Part shown: in pieces, positions 35,424-44,528 of the stretch
Layout of the letters: each line of letters begins with the position of its first letter
How positions within the stretch are numbered: the stretch's first letter is position 1
From: Fontimonas thermophila
GTDB lineage: Bacteria > Pseudomonadota > Gammaproteobacteria > Nevskiales > Nevskiaceae
Length of the DNA: 64,000 nt
Direction: 5' to 3'
NCBI RefSeq assembly: GCF_900113085.1
Contig: NZ_FOOC01000005.1
Location: 46,399 to 110,398, forward strand
The notes under the pieces: model-generated
Databases searched by the model: none
What the model was told of the DNA's origin: nothing
What the model saw: the letters and a program-made list of their open reading frames with translations, nothing else
Translations under genes and position numbers: made by a program

Positions 35424-36565
35424 GTAAAGCCCCGGCGCAGCAACTCGCCGTACAGCGACCGGTACGCGGCGATTGTCGCCGCCTCGCTGTAGCGCGCGGA
35501 AAAATGGGTGCGTCCCCGCTCGCCCAGCTCGGTACGCAGCGCCGGTGTTTCGAGCAACCGGCGCCAGTGGCGCGCCAGATCGCCCGGGTCGGCCACCGCG
35601 CACAGCAAACCGGTGACTCCTTCCTCGATGAGCTCAAGGCCACCTGCCGTGCGCGTGCTCAGCACCGGCAGCCCCTTGCTCCAGGCTTCGAGAATCACAT
35701 TGCCCAGCGGCTCCTCGCGCGACGGGCAGATCATCACATCGCCCAGCGTCAGGGCCGGCACTGCGGCATCGATCCAGCCAGTGAAATGCACGCGGCGATC
35801 CAGCCCCAAGCGTTGAGCCTGCAACCCGAGTTCCGCGGCGAGCGGCCCGTCGCCCATCAACACCAGATGATGCGCCCGGCCGGCGATGCGCTCGGGCAGA
35901 AGAGCCATGCCGCGCAGCAAGTCCTGAAAACCTTTTTTGGGCACGAGGCGGCCAAAGGCGATGGTCACCAACGCATCGTCGGGGATCCCCAGATCCGCCC
36001 GCGACAACGGCGAGGGGCGCTCGTCGACGGGTACGAAATTGTCGATCCAGTGCACACGGCCTGGCGGGAAACCGCGGGCGATCAGCCAGTCGCGCAGACC
36101 ACGGGTGTTGACGATCCAGGCATGGGCATGGCGGAAGTTGCGCGGGTTGTAATACCCCCCCAGGCGGGCGACGTGAATGATGCCGGCGGGCGCGCGCGTC
36201 AACCACGTCGCGCGACTCGCCCAGGTCTGGACGATCGGATAGGCGTGGCGGCGCAACAGGGCGCGGATGCGCAGCACGCTGCCCAGATCGAGCGCGTTGC
36301 GCATCGGCAACTCAAAACACTGCCGATGCCCCTCGAGCGCCACGTGCACTTGCGAGCCGGTACGCGTGACCGCATCCGCCGGCATGCCGGCGCGGGTGAG
36401 CGCCCGTACCAGGCGCACGAAGCTGTTTTCGGCACCACCCATGGTCTGACTGCCGATGATCTGCAGACTGCGCAGCGCCTCCGCCGCAAGCGTGTCTTGC
36501 CCTGCGGCGGAACTGGTTATTGCCCAGGCGCGTCGTCGCCGCTTGCTGTTCCACTCCCTGATCAC
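35399..36565 (-). CDS. GT4 family glycosyltransferase
   Basis: A GT-B glycosyltransferase of up to 388 residues. SLQIIGSQTMGGAENSFVRL opens the conserved part near residue 33; the first 32 residues (Arg-rich) may not be translated. The nominal start is a GTG at 36565 and no ATG occurs before the core, so the true start is unsure. VTIAFGRLVPKKGFQDLLRGM and CPSREEPLGNVILEAWSKGLPVLST give the donor-binding site. It overlaps the preceding plus-strand gene tail to tail. Confidence 0.82.
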   Translation of the reverse strand: MIREWNSKRRRRAWAITSSAAGQDTLAAEALRSLQIIGSQTMGGAENSFVRLVRALTRAGMPADAVTRTGSQVHVALEGHRQCFELPMRNALDLGSVLRIRALLRRHAYPIVQTWASRATWLTRAPAGIIHVARLGGYYNPRNFRHAHAWIVNTRGLRDWLIARGFPPGRVHWIDNFVPVDERPSPLSRADLGIPDDALVTIAFGRLVPKKGFQDLLRGMALLPERIAGRAHHLVLMGDGPLAAELGLQAQRLGLDRRVHFTGWIDAAVPALTLGDVMICPSREEPLGNVILEAWSKGLPVLSTRTAGGLELIEEGVTGLLCAVADPGDLARHWRRLLETPALRTELGERGRTHFSARYSEAATIAAYRSLYGELLRRGFTQGSTSSR

Positions 36566-36605
36566 AAAGCACCCCCAGATCGATGTGGTATCGGTATCTC
36601 TCCGC

Positions 36606-37700
36606 TCAGATCAATCCCAACAATTCCAGATAGCGCCGGGCGCTGATCTGGGCACGATAATCCGCGACCGCCTGTTGCAACTGTGCAGCCGGCAAGGGGT
36701 GATCCAGCACCTGGCGCATCGCCTGGGCCATCGCTGCCACGTCGCCGACTGCAACGAGCGGGCCGAAGCGGCCGCCGTCGAGAATCTCGCGCGGACCACT
36801 CGGACAGTCGGTGGAGACGCTGGGAATGCCCAGTGCGAGCGCTTCGGTCAGCGCATTGGGCGAACCCTCCCACGCCGAGGACAATACGAATAGATCGGCG
36901 CGGGCAAGCCAGGCATACGGATTGTTCTGGAACCCGGCCAGCAGGACGCGCTCGGCAATGCCCAATTCCGCCGCCAGACGCTGCAGCGCGTCGCGGTCCT
37001 TGCCCTCGCCGAGCACGATCAGACGGCTCGGGTGCGTCGCCTGGATCTGGGCGAACGCGCGCAGCAGAGTAGCGAAATCTTTTTGCCGTGTGAGCCGCCC
37101 CATGCCCATCACGACCGGTAGGGTCTTATCGCGCAGCCATGCATGCGGCGCCGGCTCGGCGGCCTGTGTGGCGAGCGCCGGCGTGATGACCGGGTTGCGG
37201 ATCACATGCACGCGCTCTGGCGGCAGGCCGGTGACCGCGATCGTGTCCTGCCGGACGCCTTGCGAAACCGCGATGATGCCGCTGGCCAGCGGATACAAGC
37301 GCCGCATCGGCGCCATGCGCAGCCAGCGGCTGAGTGGATCCTTGCGCGCCAGCGCCGCCGACAAATTGGTACCCAGGCGAATGTAAACCGGTGTGTCCAC
37401 ACCGGATTTGATCTTGGCGCGCAGTGCCGCGCGTCCGGCGCGGTCTTTGGCGGCAAGCAAGGCATCCGGGCGCACCTTGCGCAGATAATCGGCGACCTCG
37501 CCGACACTGGTCCAGCTATGCCGGGCCCGAAGATCGATGCGGTGCACGGTTGCAGGAATGCGGCTCGCGTGTCCGCCGACCCCCTTGATCGGGAGCACAT
37601 CGACATGGACCTGCCGTGCGAACTCCGCGCACAGATTGGTCACCATGCGCTCGACTCCGCCATCGCCGGAAAAGGAAATCAGCACCGCTAGGCGTTTCAT
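36606..37700 (-). CDS. GT4 family glycosyltransferase
   Basis: A 364-residue GT-B enzyme. RLAVLISFSGDGGVERMVTNLC opens the acceptor domain, VVMGMGRLTRQKDFATLLRAF and VLSSAWEGSPNALTEALALGIPSVSTDCPSGPREIL mark the donor domain. It overlaps the next GT4 stop by ATGA (37697-37700). Its C-terminal part resembles that neighbour closely (both contain TDCPSGPREILD or TNCPSGPREILD), so the two may come from an old duplication. Probable role: assembling the outer core or a surface glycan. Confidence 0.87.
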   Translation of the reverse strand: MKRLAVLISFSGDGGVERMVTNLCAEFARQVHVDVLPIKGVGGHASRIPATVHRIDLRARHSWTSVGEVADYLRKVRPDALLAAKDRAGRAALRAKIKSGVDTPVYIRLGTNLSAALARKDPLSRWLRMAPMRRLYPLASGIIAVSQGVRQDTIAVTGLPPERVHVIRNPVITPALATQAAEPAPHAWLRDKTLPVVMGMGRLTRQKDFATLLRAFAQIQATHPSRLIVLGEGKDRDALQRLAAELGIAERVLLAGFQNNPYAWLARADLFVLSSAWEGSPNALTEALALGIPSVSTDCPSGPREILDGGRFGPLVAVGDVAAMAQAMRQVLDHPLPAAQLQQAVADYRAQISARRYLELLGLI

Positions 37701-38833
37701 GACACCGCTCCGGCGCGCGCTGGCAATGCAAACGCCTGCAGATAGGCATCCGTCGCCGCCTCGATTTCGTAGGGGCGCGCCGCGCGCTGCAGCAGATCGC
37801 GCGGCGGTGGATCATCGAGCAGTCGGGCGAGCGCCTCGGCGAGCGCGCCGTCATCGCCGACCGGCACGAGGGGGCCATAGCGCCCGTCGTCGAGGATTTC
37901 GCGCGGACCACTCGGACAGTTCGTGGCCACGCAAGGCGTACCGCAGGCCAGCGCCTCGATCAGCACAAAGCCGAGCCCCTCCCAGCGCGAGGTGAGCGCA
38001 AAGACTGCGGCATGTGCCATGAAGGCGTAGACGTCGCTACGGAAGCCCGGAAAATCGACATCCGCGTCCACGCCGAGCGCCTTTGCGAGCGCACGCAGCG
38101 CCTCCAGCCGCTTGCCACGGCCGACGATCACGAGCCGGCAGGCGCGCTGCGCGCGCAGGCGGGCAAAAGCGCGGATCAGCGTCTCGAAATCCTTGCGCGC
38201 GGACAGCTCGCCGACCCCGAGGATGACCGGCGGTGCGCCCGGCGCAAACCACGGATGATCCGGAGGTCGAGGGCGGGCATCGAACAACGCCGCCGGGACG
38301 ACGGGGCTTGCCACCGGACGGATGTGCGCACGCGCAAGCCCGGTATAGGCCGCCATGTCGTCGGCGACATCCGCGCAGGTGACGATGACCAGATCGGCAT
38401 ACCGGTATAGCCGACCCATCGACGTGCGCTGCAGCCAGCGCTCGAACGCGCCGCGATGCTGCAGATCCACCGAGATCGTCGTTCCCGAGCTGAGCACGAG
38501 TCGCGTGTCGCTGGCGCCGGCGAGCCAGCGCGCGAGCAGCGCGGTGCGGTTGACCTTGTCCTTGTCGGCGAGCAGCACGGCCGGGCGCGCGCGGCGCAGG
38601 TAGCGGACCAGGGCGAATAAGGCGAGATACGTCGTGCTTGCGCCGGTGTCGAGCACACGCACGCCGGGCGGCACGTCGGTCAGGTTCGGTCCATGGCCGC
38701 GCACCTTGAGCAAATCCACGGCGTAGCCGCGCCGCGCCAGCGCAGGGATCAGGTGTTTCATCGCCCGGTCGACTCCGCTGTGCCCGGACGTGGATAGAAA
38801 GATGGCGATGCGCCGGCGGTCTATGCGATCCAT
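37697..38833 (-). CDS. GT4 family glycosyltransferase
   Basis: A 378-residue GT-B enzyme from the ATG at 38833. IAIFLSTSGHSGVDRAMKHLIPAL opens the protein, ILGVGELSARKDFETLIRAFARL and ALTSRWEGLGFVLIEALACGTPCVATNCPSGPREIL form the donor domain. A longer frame upstream is a shadow of asnB. It overlaps the asnB stop by 13 bases and the next GT4 by ATGA, so asnB and both transferases form one transcription unit. Confidence 0.87.
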   Translation of the reverse strand: MDRIDRRRIAIFLSTSGHSGVDRAMKHLIPALARRGYAVDLLKVRGHGPNLTDVPPGVRVLDTGASTTYLALFALVRYLRRARPAVLLADKDKVNRTALLARWLAGASDTRLVLSSGTTISVDLQHRGAFERWLQRTSMGRLYRYADLVIVTCADVADDMAAYTGLARAHIRPVASPVVPAALFDARPRPPDHPWFAPGAPPVILGVGELSARKDFETLIRAFARLRAQRACRLVIVGRGKRLEALRALAKALGVDADVDFPGFRSDVYAFMAHAAVFALTSRWEGLGFVLIEALACGTPCVATNCPSGPREILDDGRYGPLVPVGDDGALAEALARLLDDPPPRDLLQRAARPYEIEAATDAYLQAFALPARAGAVS

Positions 38834-40638
38834 GCGAGCGGATCCTCCTCGGCCGACGGCACCGCGCCGTGGCCGTCGATGAACAGACGGTGCCAGATCG
38901 CAAACTGCAACAGGCTGAAGACCTCGCGCGTGACGTCGCCGCGCGCCTGCTGGCGCGCAAGCAAGGCCTCGACCGCCGGCAACCGGCACCAGGCGCGGAT
39001 CGCGGCGCTCTGCGGCAGCTTCTGCGCCAGCGCCGCGACGAACGGCCCACGCAGCCACTCGCCGACCGGCACATGAAATCCGCGCTTGTGCTGCCACAAA
39101 TGCGCACGCGGGATGAAGGACTCGGCCCAGCGCTTGAGAAAGACCTTGCCCGCATCGCGCTGAATTTTCAGCTCATCGGGTAGCGACAAACCGAATTCGA
39201 CGACACGGTGGTCGAGAAACGGCACACGCCCCTCGACGCTGAAGCTCATCAGCATGCGGTCGGCCTTGACCAGCAGGTCATCCGGCAGATTGGTGGACAG
39301 ATCGACATACTGGCGGCGCTGCAAATGGCTCCAGTCCCTGGGCGTCTGCGCCCATGCCCGCACGACCGGCTCGCGGTAGGCGGCGAGCGCCGGCTGCAAG
39401 GCCGGAACGAACAGGCGCGCAACCCAGCGCGGGTCGAGCTCCGGGCGCACGCGAAACCCGCCGCTGCCGGGATAGCGCAGGGATTTGAACGTGCGTTCGA
39501 ACAGATCCGGGCGATAGCGTCCGTAACCCGCGAACACCTCGTCGCCACCCTCGCCGCTGAACACCACCTTGAGCTCACGCCCGGCGGCCTCGGCGAGTGC
39601 CAGCGTCGGCAGGCAGGCGTAATCGCGCATCAGGTCGTCGGCCGCCCAGACCGCACGGGGCAGCCGGCGGAACACCGCCGCGGCGTCCATGCGGATCGGC
39701 GTGTGCTCGGCCTCGAACAGACGCGCCATCGCCGCCGCCTCATCGAGCTCGTCGCGCTGGCGCGCATCCGCCCAGCCGATCGAGAACGTGCGCACCGCTT
39801 GCGTGTGCAGACGTCTGAGCTGGCCGAGCAGCACCGCGGAATCGACGCCGCCGGAGAGGAACACACCATAAGGAACATCCGCCCGCATGTGCTCGCGCAT
39901 GACCTGCGCAAACAGCGTCTCCCATTCGGCGACGGCGTCGGCATACGTCAGCCCACGACGCGGCCGCACGTCGAGTGCCGACCAGTACCGGTGCACCCGC
40001 ACCGAAAGATCCGGACCGATGCGTAGCGCACAGCCCGCGGGCACGCGCTCGACGCCGTCGATGACCGTCTGCGCGCCGGTCGAGAACTGGTTCTGGAAAA
40101 ACTGCGCGAGGGCATCCGCATGCACCGTGCGCCGTGGCATCAGCGGCAGCAGCGCCTTGAGTTCGGAGGCGAACAGCAGCCGATCCGGCAGACGCGCGAT
40201 GTACAGCGGCTTGATGCCCAGGCGGTCGCGCACCAGCCAGAGTTCTTCGGCGGTGTGATCGTAGAGTGCATAGGCATACATGCCGTGCAGGCGTTTAAAC
40301 GACGCAGGGCCCCAGTGCGCAAAACCGTGCAGGGCGACTTCCGAATCCGAATGCGTCAACGGCCGCGCACCGGCGGCCTCCAGTTCCGCACGCAGCTCGA
40401 CGTAGTTGTAGATCTCGCCGTTGCAGACCAGCGCATAGCGCCGATGCGCATCAAACAGCGGCTGGTGCCCACCCGCAAGATCGATGATCGCCAGGCGCGT
40501 ATGCGCGATACCGAAACGCCCCGCGATGTATGTTCCCTGATCCTCGGGCCCGCGGTGGGTCAGCGTCCCCGCCATGCGCGCGAGCTCGGCCTCGGCCACA
40601 CGGCCTTCGCGCAGGACGATGCCAGCAATGCCGCACAT
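38821..40638 (-). CDS. asnB: Glutamine-dependent asparagine synthase-like amidotransferase (AsnB family)
   Basis: A 605-residue protein with an N-terminal class II glutamine amidotransferase domain starting MCGIAGI (catalytic Cys2 after Met removal) and containing HRGPEDQG and CNGEIYNYVELR. The synthetase domain has the PP-loop GVFLSGGVDSAVLL, SIGWADAR, VVFSGEGGDEVFAGYGRY and VEGRVPFLDHRVVEF. The start is fixed by the Cys2 rule. In surface-sugar clusters such proteins often amidate sugar acids rather than make asparagine; the setting favours that but does not prove it. It is followed by two GT4 genes and preceded 4 bases upstream by a sulfotransferase gene. Confidence 0.9.
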   Translation of the reverse strand: MCGIAGIVLREGRVAEAELARMAGTLTHRGPEDQGTYIAGRFGIAHTRLAIIDLAGGHQPLFDAHRRYALVCNGEIYNYVELRAELEAAGARPLTHSDSEVALHGFAHWGPASFKRLHGMYAYALYDHTAEELWLVRDRLGIKPLYIARLPDRLLFASELKALLPLMPRRTVHADALAQFFQNQFSTGAQTVIDGVERVPAGCALRIGPDLSVRVHRYWSALDVRPRRGLTYADAVAEWETLFAQVMREHMRADVPYGVFLSGGVDSAVLLGQLRRLHTQAVRTFSIGWADARQRDELDEAAAMARLFEAEHTPIRMDAAAVFRRLPRAVWAADDLMRDYACLPTLALAEAAGRELKVVFSGEGGDEVFAGYGRYRPDLFERTFKSLRYPGSGGFRVRPELDPRWVARLFVPALQPALAAYREPVVRAWAQTPRDWSHLQRRQYVDLSTNLPDDLLVKADRMLMSFSVEGRVPFLDHRVVEFGLSLPDELKIQRDAGKVFLKRWAESFIPRAHLWQHKRGFHVPVGEWLRGPFVAALAQKLPQSAAIRAWCRLPAVEALLARQQARGDVTREVFSLLQFAIWHRLFIDGHGAVPSAEEDPLAWIA

Positions 40639-40642
40639 CGCC

Positions 40643-41305
40643 TCACACCGGGTCGAAGCGGTAGCCGAGCAGCTCGATGTCGCGGGCAAAATGCTTGCCG
40701 ACGAGCTCGGCAAGATCGTCGCTGTAGTAGCTGCGGTAATCCTTCTTGCGATCCGTCGCCTGCCGCTTGTGGGGCAGCTCGATCGGCGGCACACCAATGA
40801 TCTTGCAGATGTGCGCGAAATCCTCGTGGAGGGTCTCGTAGCGGCCGATGAAATCGGTCAGGATCCGGCCGTGCAGGTCGATCAGATAATCGGTCTGCAA
40901 CGTGATCGAGGTATCGAGGTGATACTGGTACGGCCGCTGCGGATCGAGTTTCCAGCGCGTGAAGGCTTCGAAAGATTCATGCCCGGCCAGCAGATGCGGG
41001 CGTTCGCGCTTGAGATGGTGATAACTGGACACCTGCAGATCCCAGGGATTGCGCACGAAGGCGAACTTGAACAGCCCGTCGAAGAACTCCTTGGGCAGCA
41101 TCTCCTGGGCGCAGATGATCTTGGCGTGGCGCGGCAGCTTCGCGGCGATGCGATGCCCGGTCATGTGCGACAGCCGCGAGCAGATGAATTGGGCGAGATA
41201 GTACGGGTCCTTCCACTGCAATCGGCGCAGAGCGGCGCGCACGCTGGTGCCGCCGGTCTTGGCAATGTGGACGTACAGAAAGTTGTAGCGGTTGGAGAGA
41301 ATCAT
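40643..41305 (-). CDS. Sulfotransferase family protein
   Basis: A 220-residue PAPS-dependent sulfotransferase (Sulfotransfer_2-like). The 5'-phosphosulfate loop is FLYVHIAKTGGTSVRAAL (9-26), and the 3'-phosphate site is FAFVRNPWDLQVSSYHHL. It ends at a TGA 4 bases before asnB. The longer upstream frame covers the adjacent GT4 gene and is not sulfotransferase-like, so the ATG at 41305 is chosen. In this cluster it should sulfate a sugar of the LPS or a surface glycan. Confidence 0.88.
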   Translation of the reverse strand: MILSNRYNFLYVHIAKTGGTSVRAALRRLQWKDPYYLAQFICSRLSHMTGHRIAAKLPRHAKIICAQEMLPKEFFDGLFKFAFVRNPWDLQVSSYHHLKRERPHLLAGHESFEAFTRWKLDPQRPYQYHLDTSITLQTDYLIDLHGRILTDFIGRYETLHEDFAHICKIIGVPPIELPHKRQATDRKKDYRSYYSDDLAELVGKHFARDIELLGYRFDPV

Positions 41306-41363
41306 GGGCTTACGCCGCTGCGCAGTGGACGCGGCGGCGTAGGATAACCGAGCGGCATGACGA

Positions 41364-42494
41364 TCATGGACGACGTGCCGAGCCGCGGTCGGCGATCGCC
41401 AGCCGATACACCGCGAGCGTCTGCCGCGCGGTCTCGATCCAGGTCTTGGTCTGCGCATACGCCAGCGCCGCTTCGCGCCGAGCCTGCGGCATCGCCAGCA
41501 CCTCCCGGATGCCGCGGGCGATGTCGTCCACGCAGAGCGGATCCACCAGCACGGCATGGCCGCCGGCGACTTCCGGGCAGGCCCCGCCCGTGCTCGTCAG
41601 CACCGGTGTGCCGCACGCCATGGCCTCGAGAATCGGCAGACCAAAACCCTCATAGGTGGATGGGAACAGAAAAGCGCTCGCCGCCGCATACAGCAAGGGC
41701 ACGTCGGCATCCGGCACATAGCCGGGCACCAGCACGCGCCCGGACAGCCCGAGCGCGGCCACGTCTTCGAGAAAGCGCTGGCGGTCGGCATCGCGCATCG
41801 GACCGGCCACCATGAGCCGATAGTCCGCCGCTACCCCGGAACGCGCATAAGCCTGCAACAGACGGGGGATGTTCTTGTTCTCTGCCCGCGAACCGAACAC
41901 GAGCAGAAACGGATCCGGCACAGCGTAACGGGCACGTATGGACGCCAGCACCGACGGCGGCCGTGGCTGCAGCTCGGTGTCGATCCCGTGGTGAATGACA
42001 TGGGTGCGTGCGGGATCAAAATCGAAATGCCGCAGAAAATCCCGCCGCGTGTTCTCGCTCACGCAGATCACACGATCGGCACGCGCTGCGAGCTCGCGGT
42101 AGCGCGCAAGCTGCCGCTCGCGCTCAACCGGTGCGTGGTAATTGATGCCGACGGCGGCATAGACGTCGTGGACGGTCACGACCTTGGCGCAGCCGTCCCA
42201 GCGCGGCAGCCGGTGGGCCGTCGCATGGACGACATCGTAGCGGCGCTGCAGCGGCCAGATACCGTCCACCCACGCCTGCTGCGCCAGACCCACACCCGTG
42301 CGCAGCAAATGCCGCCGCCGCCAGCGCGAAAGCCGCCACAGTTGCACCAGCTCCAATGGCGTATCATCCCCACGCAGCGCCTGCAGACCACCGAGCAGGC
42401 CGGTAACATAGCGCGCGATGCCGGATGGCCGCGCGTTGAGCACGTTGGACACCTCGATTGCACAGCGAAGCGGGCGCGGTGAGCGATCAGACAT
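41364..42494 (-). CDS. GT4 family glycosyltransferase
   Basis: A 376-residue GT-B enzyme of the mannosyltransferase-like type. EVSNVLNARPSGIARYVTGLL opens it, VVTVHDVYAAVG and ICVSENTRRDFLRHF lie in the acceptor half, and LVFGSRAENKNIPRLL and FPSTYEGFGLPILEAMACGTPVLTS in two parts mark the donor half. It is first in the leftward run ahead of the sulfotransferase and asnB genes, 58 bases before the former. Confidence 0.88.
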   Translation of the reverse strand: MSDRSPRPLRCAIEVSNVLNARPSGIARYVTGLLGGLQALRGDDTPLELVQLWRLSRWRRRHLLRTGVGLAQQAWVDGIWPLQRRYDVVHATAHRLPRWDGCAKVVTVHDVYAAVGINYHAPVERERQLARYRELAARADRVICVSENTRRDFLRHFDFDPARTHVIHHGIDTELQPRPPSVLASIRARYAVPDPFLLVFGSRAENKNIPRLLQAYARSGVAADYRLMVAGPMRDADRQRFLEDVAALGLSGRVLVPGYVPDADVPLLYAAASAFLFPSTYEGFGLPILEAMACGTPVLTSTGGACPEVAGGHAVLVDPLCVDDIARGIREVLAMPQARREAALAYAQTKTWIETARQTLAVYRLAIADRGSARRP

Positions 42495-42602
42495 ATGGAA
42501 ATGGGATGCGGATGGGCTGCGCAGAGCGCTTGTCCATCATCGCAGAATCTGCGCCCATCCACGAAACAGCTTGAACCGCGCGGCCCGAACTGCCCACCGC
42601 CT

Positions 42603-43412
42603 ATGCCCACCGCCTGCGTCGTCGTTCCCCTGTACCGCACCACGCTGACGAAGAATGAGCGTATCGCCCTCATCCAGTGCGACCGTCTCCTCGCGGCACA
42701 TCCGCGGGTCTTCGCCAAGCCCCGCTCGCTCGATGCAACGGCGCTGCTGCGCGAATTCCCGGGGTTTGGCACTGTCGATCTCGACGACGGCGCCCTCGCC
42801 AGCGTGCGCAGCTACAACGCGCTGATGCTCTCGGCCGACTTTTACCGCAGGTTCGCCCAGTACGAATACATCCTCATCCACCAGCTCGACGCACTGGTCT
42901 TCCACGATGCCCTCGCCGAGTGGTGCGCACAGGGCTATGATTACATCGGCGCGCCCTGGATCAAGCCGCGCACCCTGCGCTCGCCGCTGGCGTATGCGCG
43001 CGCACGCATCAAGAAACGGATCTACGACTGGCTCGATCGCACCAAGCCGGACAGCGTGATCCCGCACAGCGCACGCATCCATTTCTGTGTCGGCAACGGT
43101 GGTTTTTCGCTGCGGCGTGTGGGTGCATTCATCGACGTAACCGAGCGCTTCGCCGATGCGATCCGCGACTTTTTGCAGGCCGTCCCGGCCCTCAACGAGG
43201 ACATCTTTTTCTCGCTCGGCATCAACGGCCACTCCACCGGACTGCGCATTCCTGATTTCCGCACCGCCGTGCGCTTCGCCGTCGAGGCAGCGCCGCGCGA
43301 GGTGCTGGCCCGCTACACCGGTGGCGAGCTACCGTTTGGCTGTCACGCATGGGAAAAAATGGATCTGGCGTTCTGGCAATCCGTCCTGCGCCGGTACGGT
43401 CACGAAATTTGA
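42603..43412 (+). CDS. DUF5672 family protein (possible glycosyltransferase)
   Basis: A 269-residue protein I assign to DUF5672, found in polysaccharide clusters and resembling GT-A glycosyltransferases. ACVVVPLYRTTLTKNERIALIQC opens it; YEYILIHQLDALVF carries a QLDA segment like a GT-A DxD site; GYDYIGAPWIK and CVGNGGFSLRRV are family hallmarks. The ATG at 42603 follows a frame without good starts. It leads the rightward run DUF5672-glf-GT4, 12 bases before glf. Confidence 0.78.
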   Translation: MPTACVVVPLYRTTLTKNERIALIQCDRLLAAHPRVFAKPRSLDATALLREFPGFGTVDLDDGALASVRSYNALMLSADFYRRFAQYEYILIHQLDALVFHDALAEWCAQGYDYIGAPWIKPRTLRSPLAYARARIKKRIYDWLDRTKPDSVIPHSARIHFCVGNGGFSLRRVGAFIDVTERFADAIRDFLQAVPALNEDIFFSLGINGHSTGLRIPDFRTAVRFAVEAAPREVLARYTGGELPFGCHAWEKMDLAFWQSVLRRYGHEI

Positions 43413-43424
43413 TGGATATCTGCA

Positions 43425-44528
43425 ATGGCCAAGGTTGACGTGTTAGTCGTGGGCGCCGGTTTCGCCGGCGCAGTCGTGGCCGAACGGCTGGCGCACGCCG
43501 GACGCCAGGTACTGGTCATCGATCGTCGGGAACATATCGCCGGTAACGCCTACGACGAATTCGATGCCCATGGCGTGCTCATCCACCGTTATGGCCCGCA
43601 TCTGTTCCATACCAACGCCGAACGCATCGTCGATTATCTGTCCCGTTTTACCGAGTGGCATCCGTACGAACACCGCGTGCGTGCCTGGGTCGAGGGGCGG
43701 CTGTATCCGATCCCAATCAACCGCGACACCATCAACCAGCTTTATGGACTGAATCTCGATGAAGAAGGCGTCAAGGCTTTCTTCGAACGCGTGCGCGAAC
43801 CCCGCGAGCCGGTCCGCACGAGCGAGGATGTCGTCCTCAACACCGTTGGCCGTGACCTCTACGAAAAGTTTTTCCGCGGCTATACCCGCAAGCAGTGGGG
43901 AGTGGACGCATCCGAGCTCGCTGCCAGCGTGACGGCACGCATTCCTGTACGCACCAACTCGGACGACCGTTACTTCTCCGACCGTTTCCAGGCCATGCCC
44001 AAGGCCGGTTATACGGCCATGTTCCGTAATCTCCTCGATCATCCGCGCATCCGGGTCGAGCTGGGCACGGACTTTGCAGCAGTGCGCGGGCAAATCTCCG
44101 CCCGGCACACGGTTTACACCGGTCCGATCGATGCGTACTTCGGGTATTGCTACGGCCGCCTACCCTACCGCTCCCTGCGCTTCGAGCACGAGCACTTTGC
44201 CGACATCGAGCGTTATCAGCCGGTGGCGACGGTCAATTACCCGAACGATCATGCCTACACGCGCATCACCGAGTTCAAGCACGCAACCGGACAACGGCAC
44301 CCCGGCACATCGATCGTGCGCGAATATCCGCAGGCCGAGGGCGATCCGTATTACCCCGTTCCGCGGCCGGACAACGAAGCGCTCTACAAACGCTATGCCG
44401 AGCTGGCCAAGCGTGAGACCACGGTGACGTTTGTCGGGCGCTTGGCGCAATACCGCTACTACAACATGGACCAGGTCGTCGGTGCGGCATTGACTGCGGC
44501 GCGCACCATTCTCGGAGAATCCGAATAA
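43425..44528 (+). CDS. glf: UDP-galactopyranose mutase
   Basis: A 367-residue Glf, the flavoenzyme that converts UDP-galactopyranose to UDP-galactofuranose. The dinucleotide fold VDVLVVGAGFAGAVVAERL, RREHIAGNAYDEFD, the active-site region HRYGPHLFHTNAERIVDYL and YTRKQWGVDASEL are typical. It implies galactofuranose in the surface glycan; the partner transferase may be the DUF5672 protein or the GT4 next to it. Its stop overlaps the following ATG (TAATG). Confidence 0.96.
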   Translation: MAKVDVLVVGAGFAGAVVAERLAHAGRQVLVIDRREHIAGNAYDEFDAHGVLIHRYGPHLFHTNAERIVDYLSRFTEWHPYEHRVRAWVEGRLYPIPINRDTINQLYGLNLDEEGVKAFFERVREPREPVRTSEDVVLNTVGRDLYEKFFRGYTRKQWGVDASELAASVTARIPVRTNSDDRYFSDRFQAMPKAGYTAMFRNLLDHPRIRVELGTDFAAVRGQISARHTVYTGPIDAYFGYCYGRLPYRSLRFEHEHFADIERYQPVATVNYPNDHAYTRITEFKHATGQRHPGTSIVREYPQAEGDPYYPVPRPDNEALYKRYAELAKRETTVTFVGRLAQYRYYNMDQVVGAALTAARTILGESE

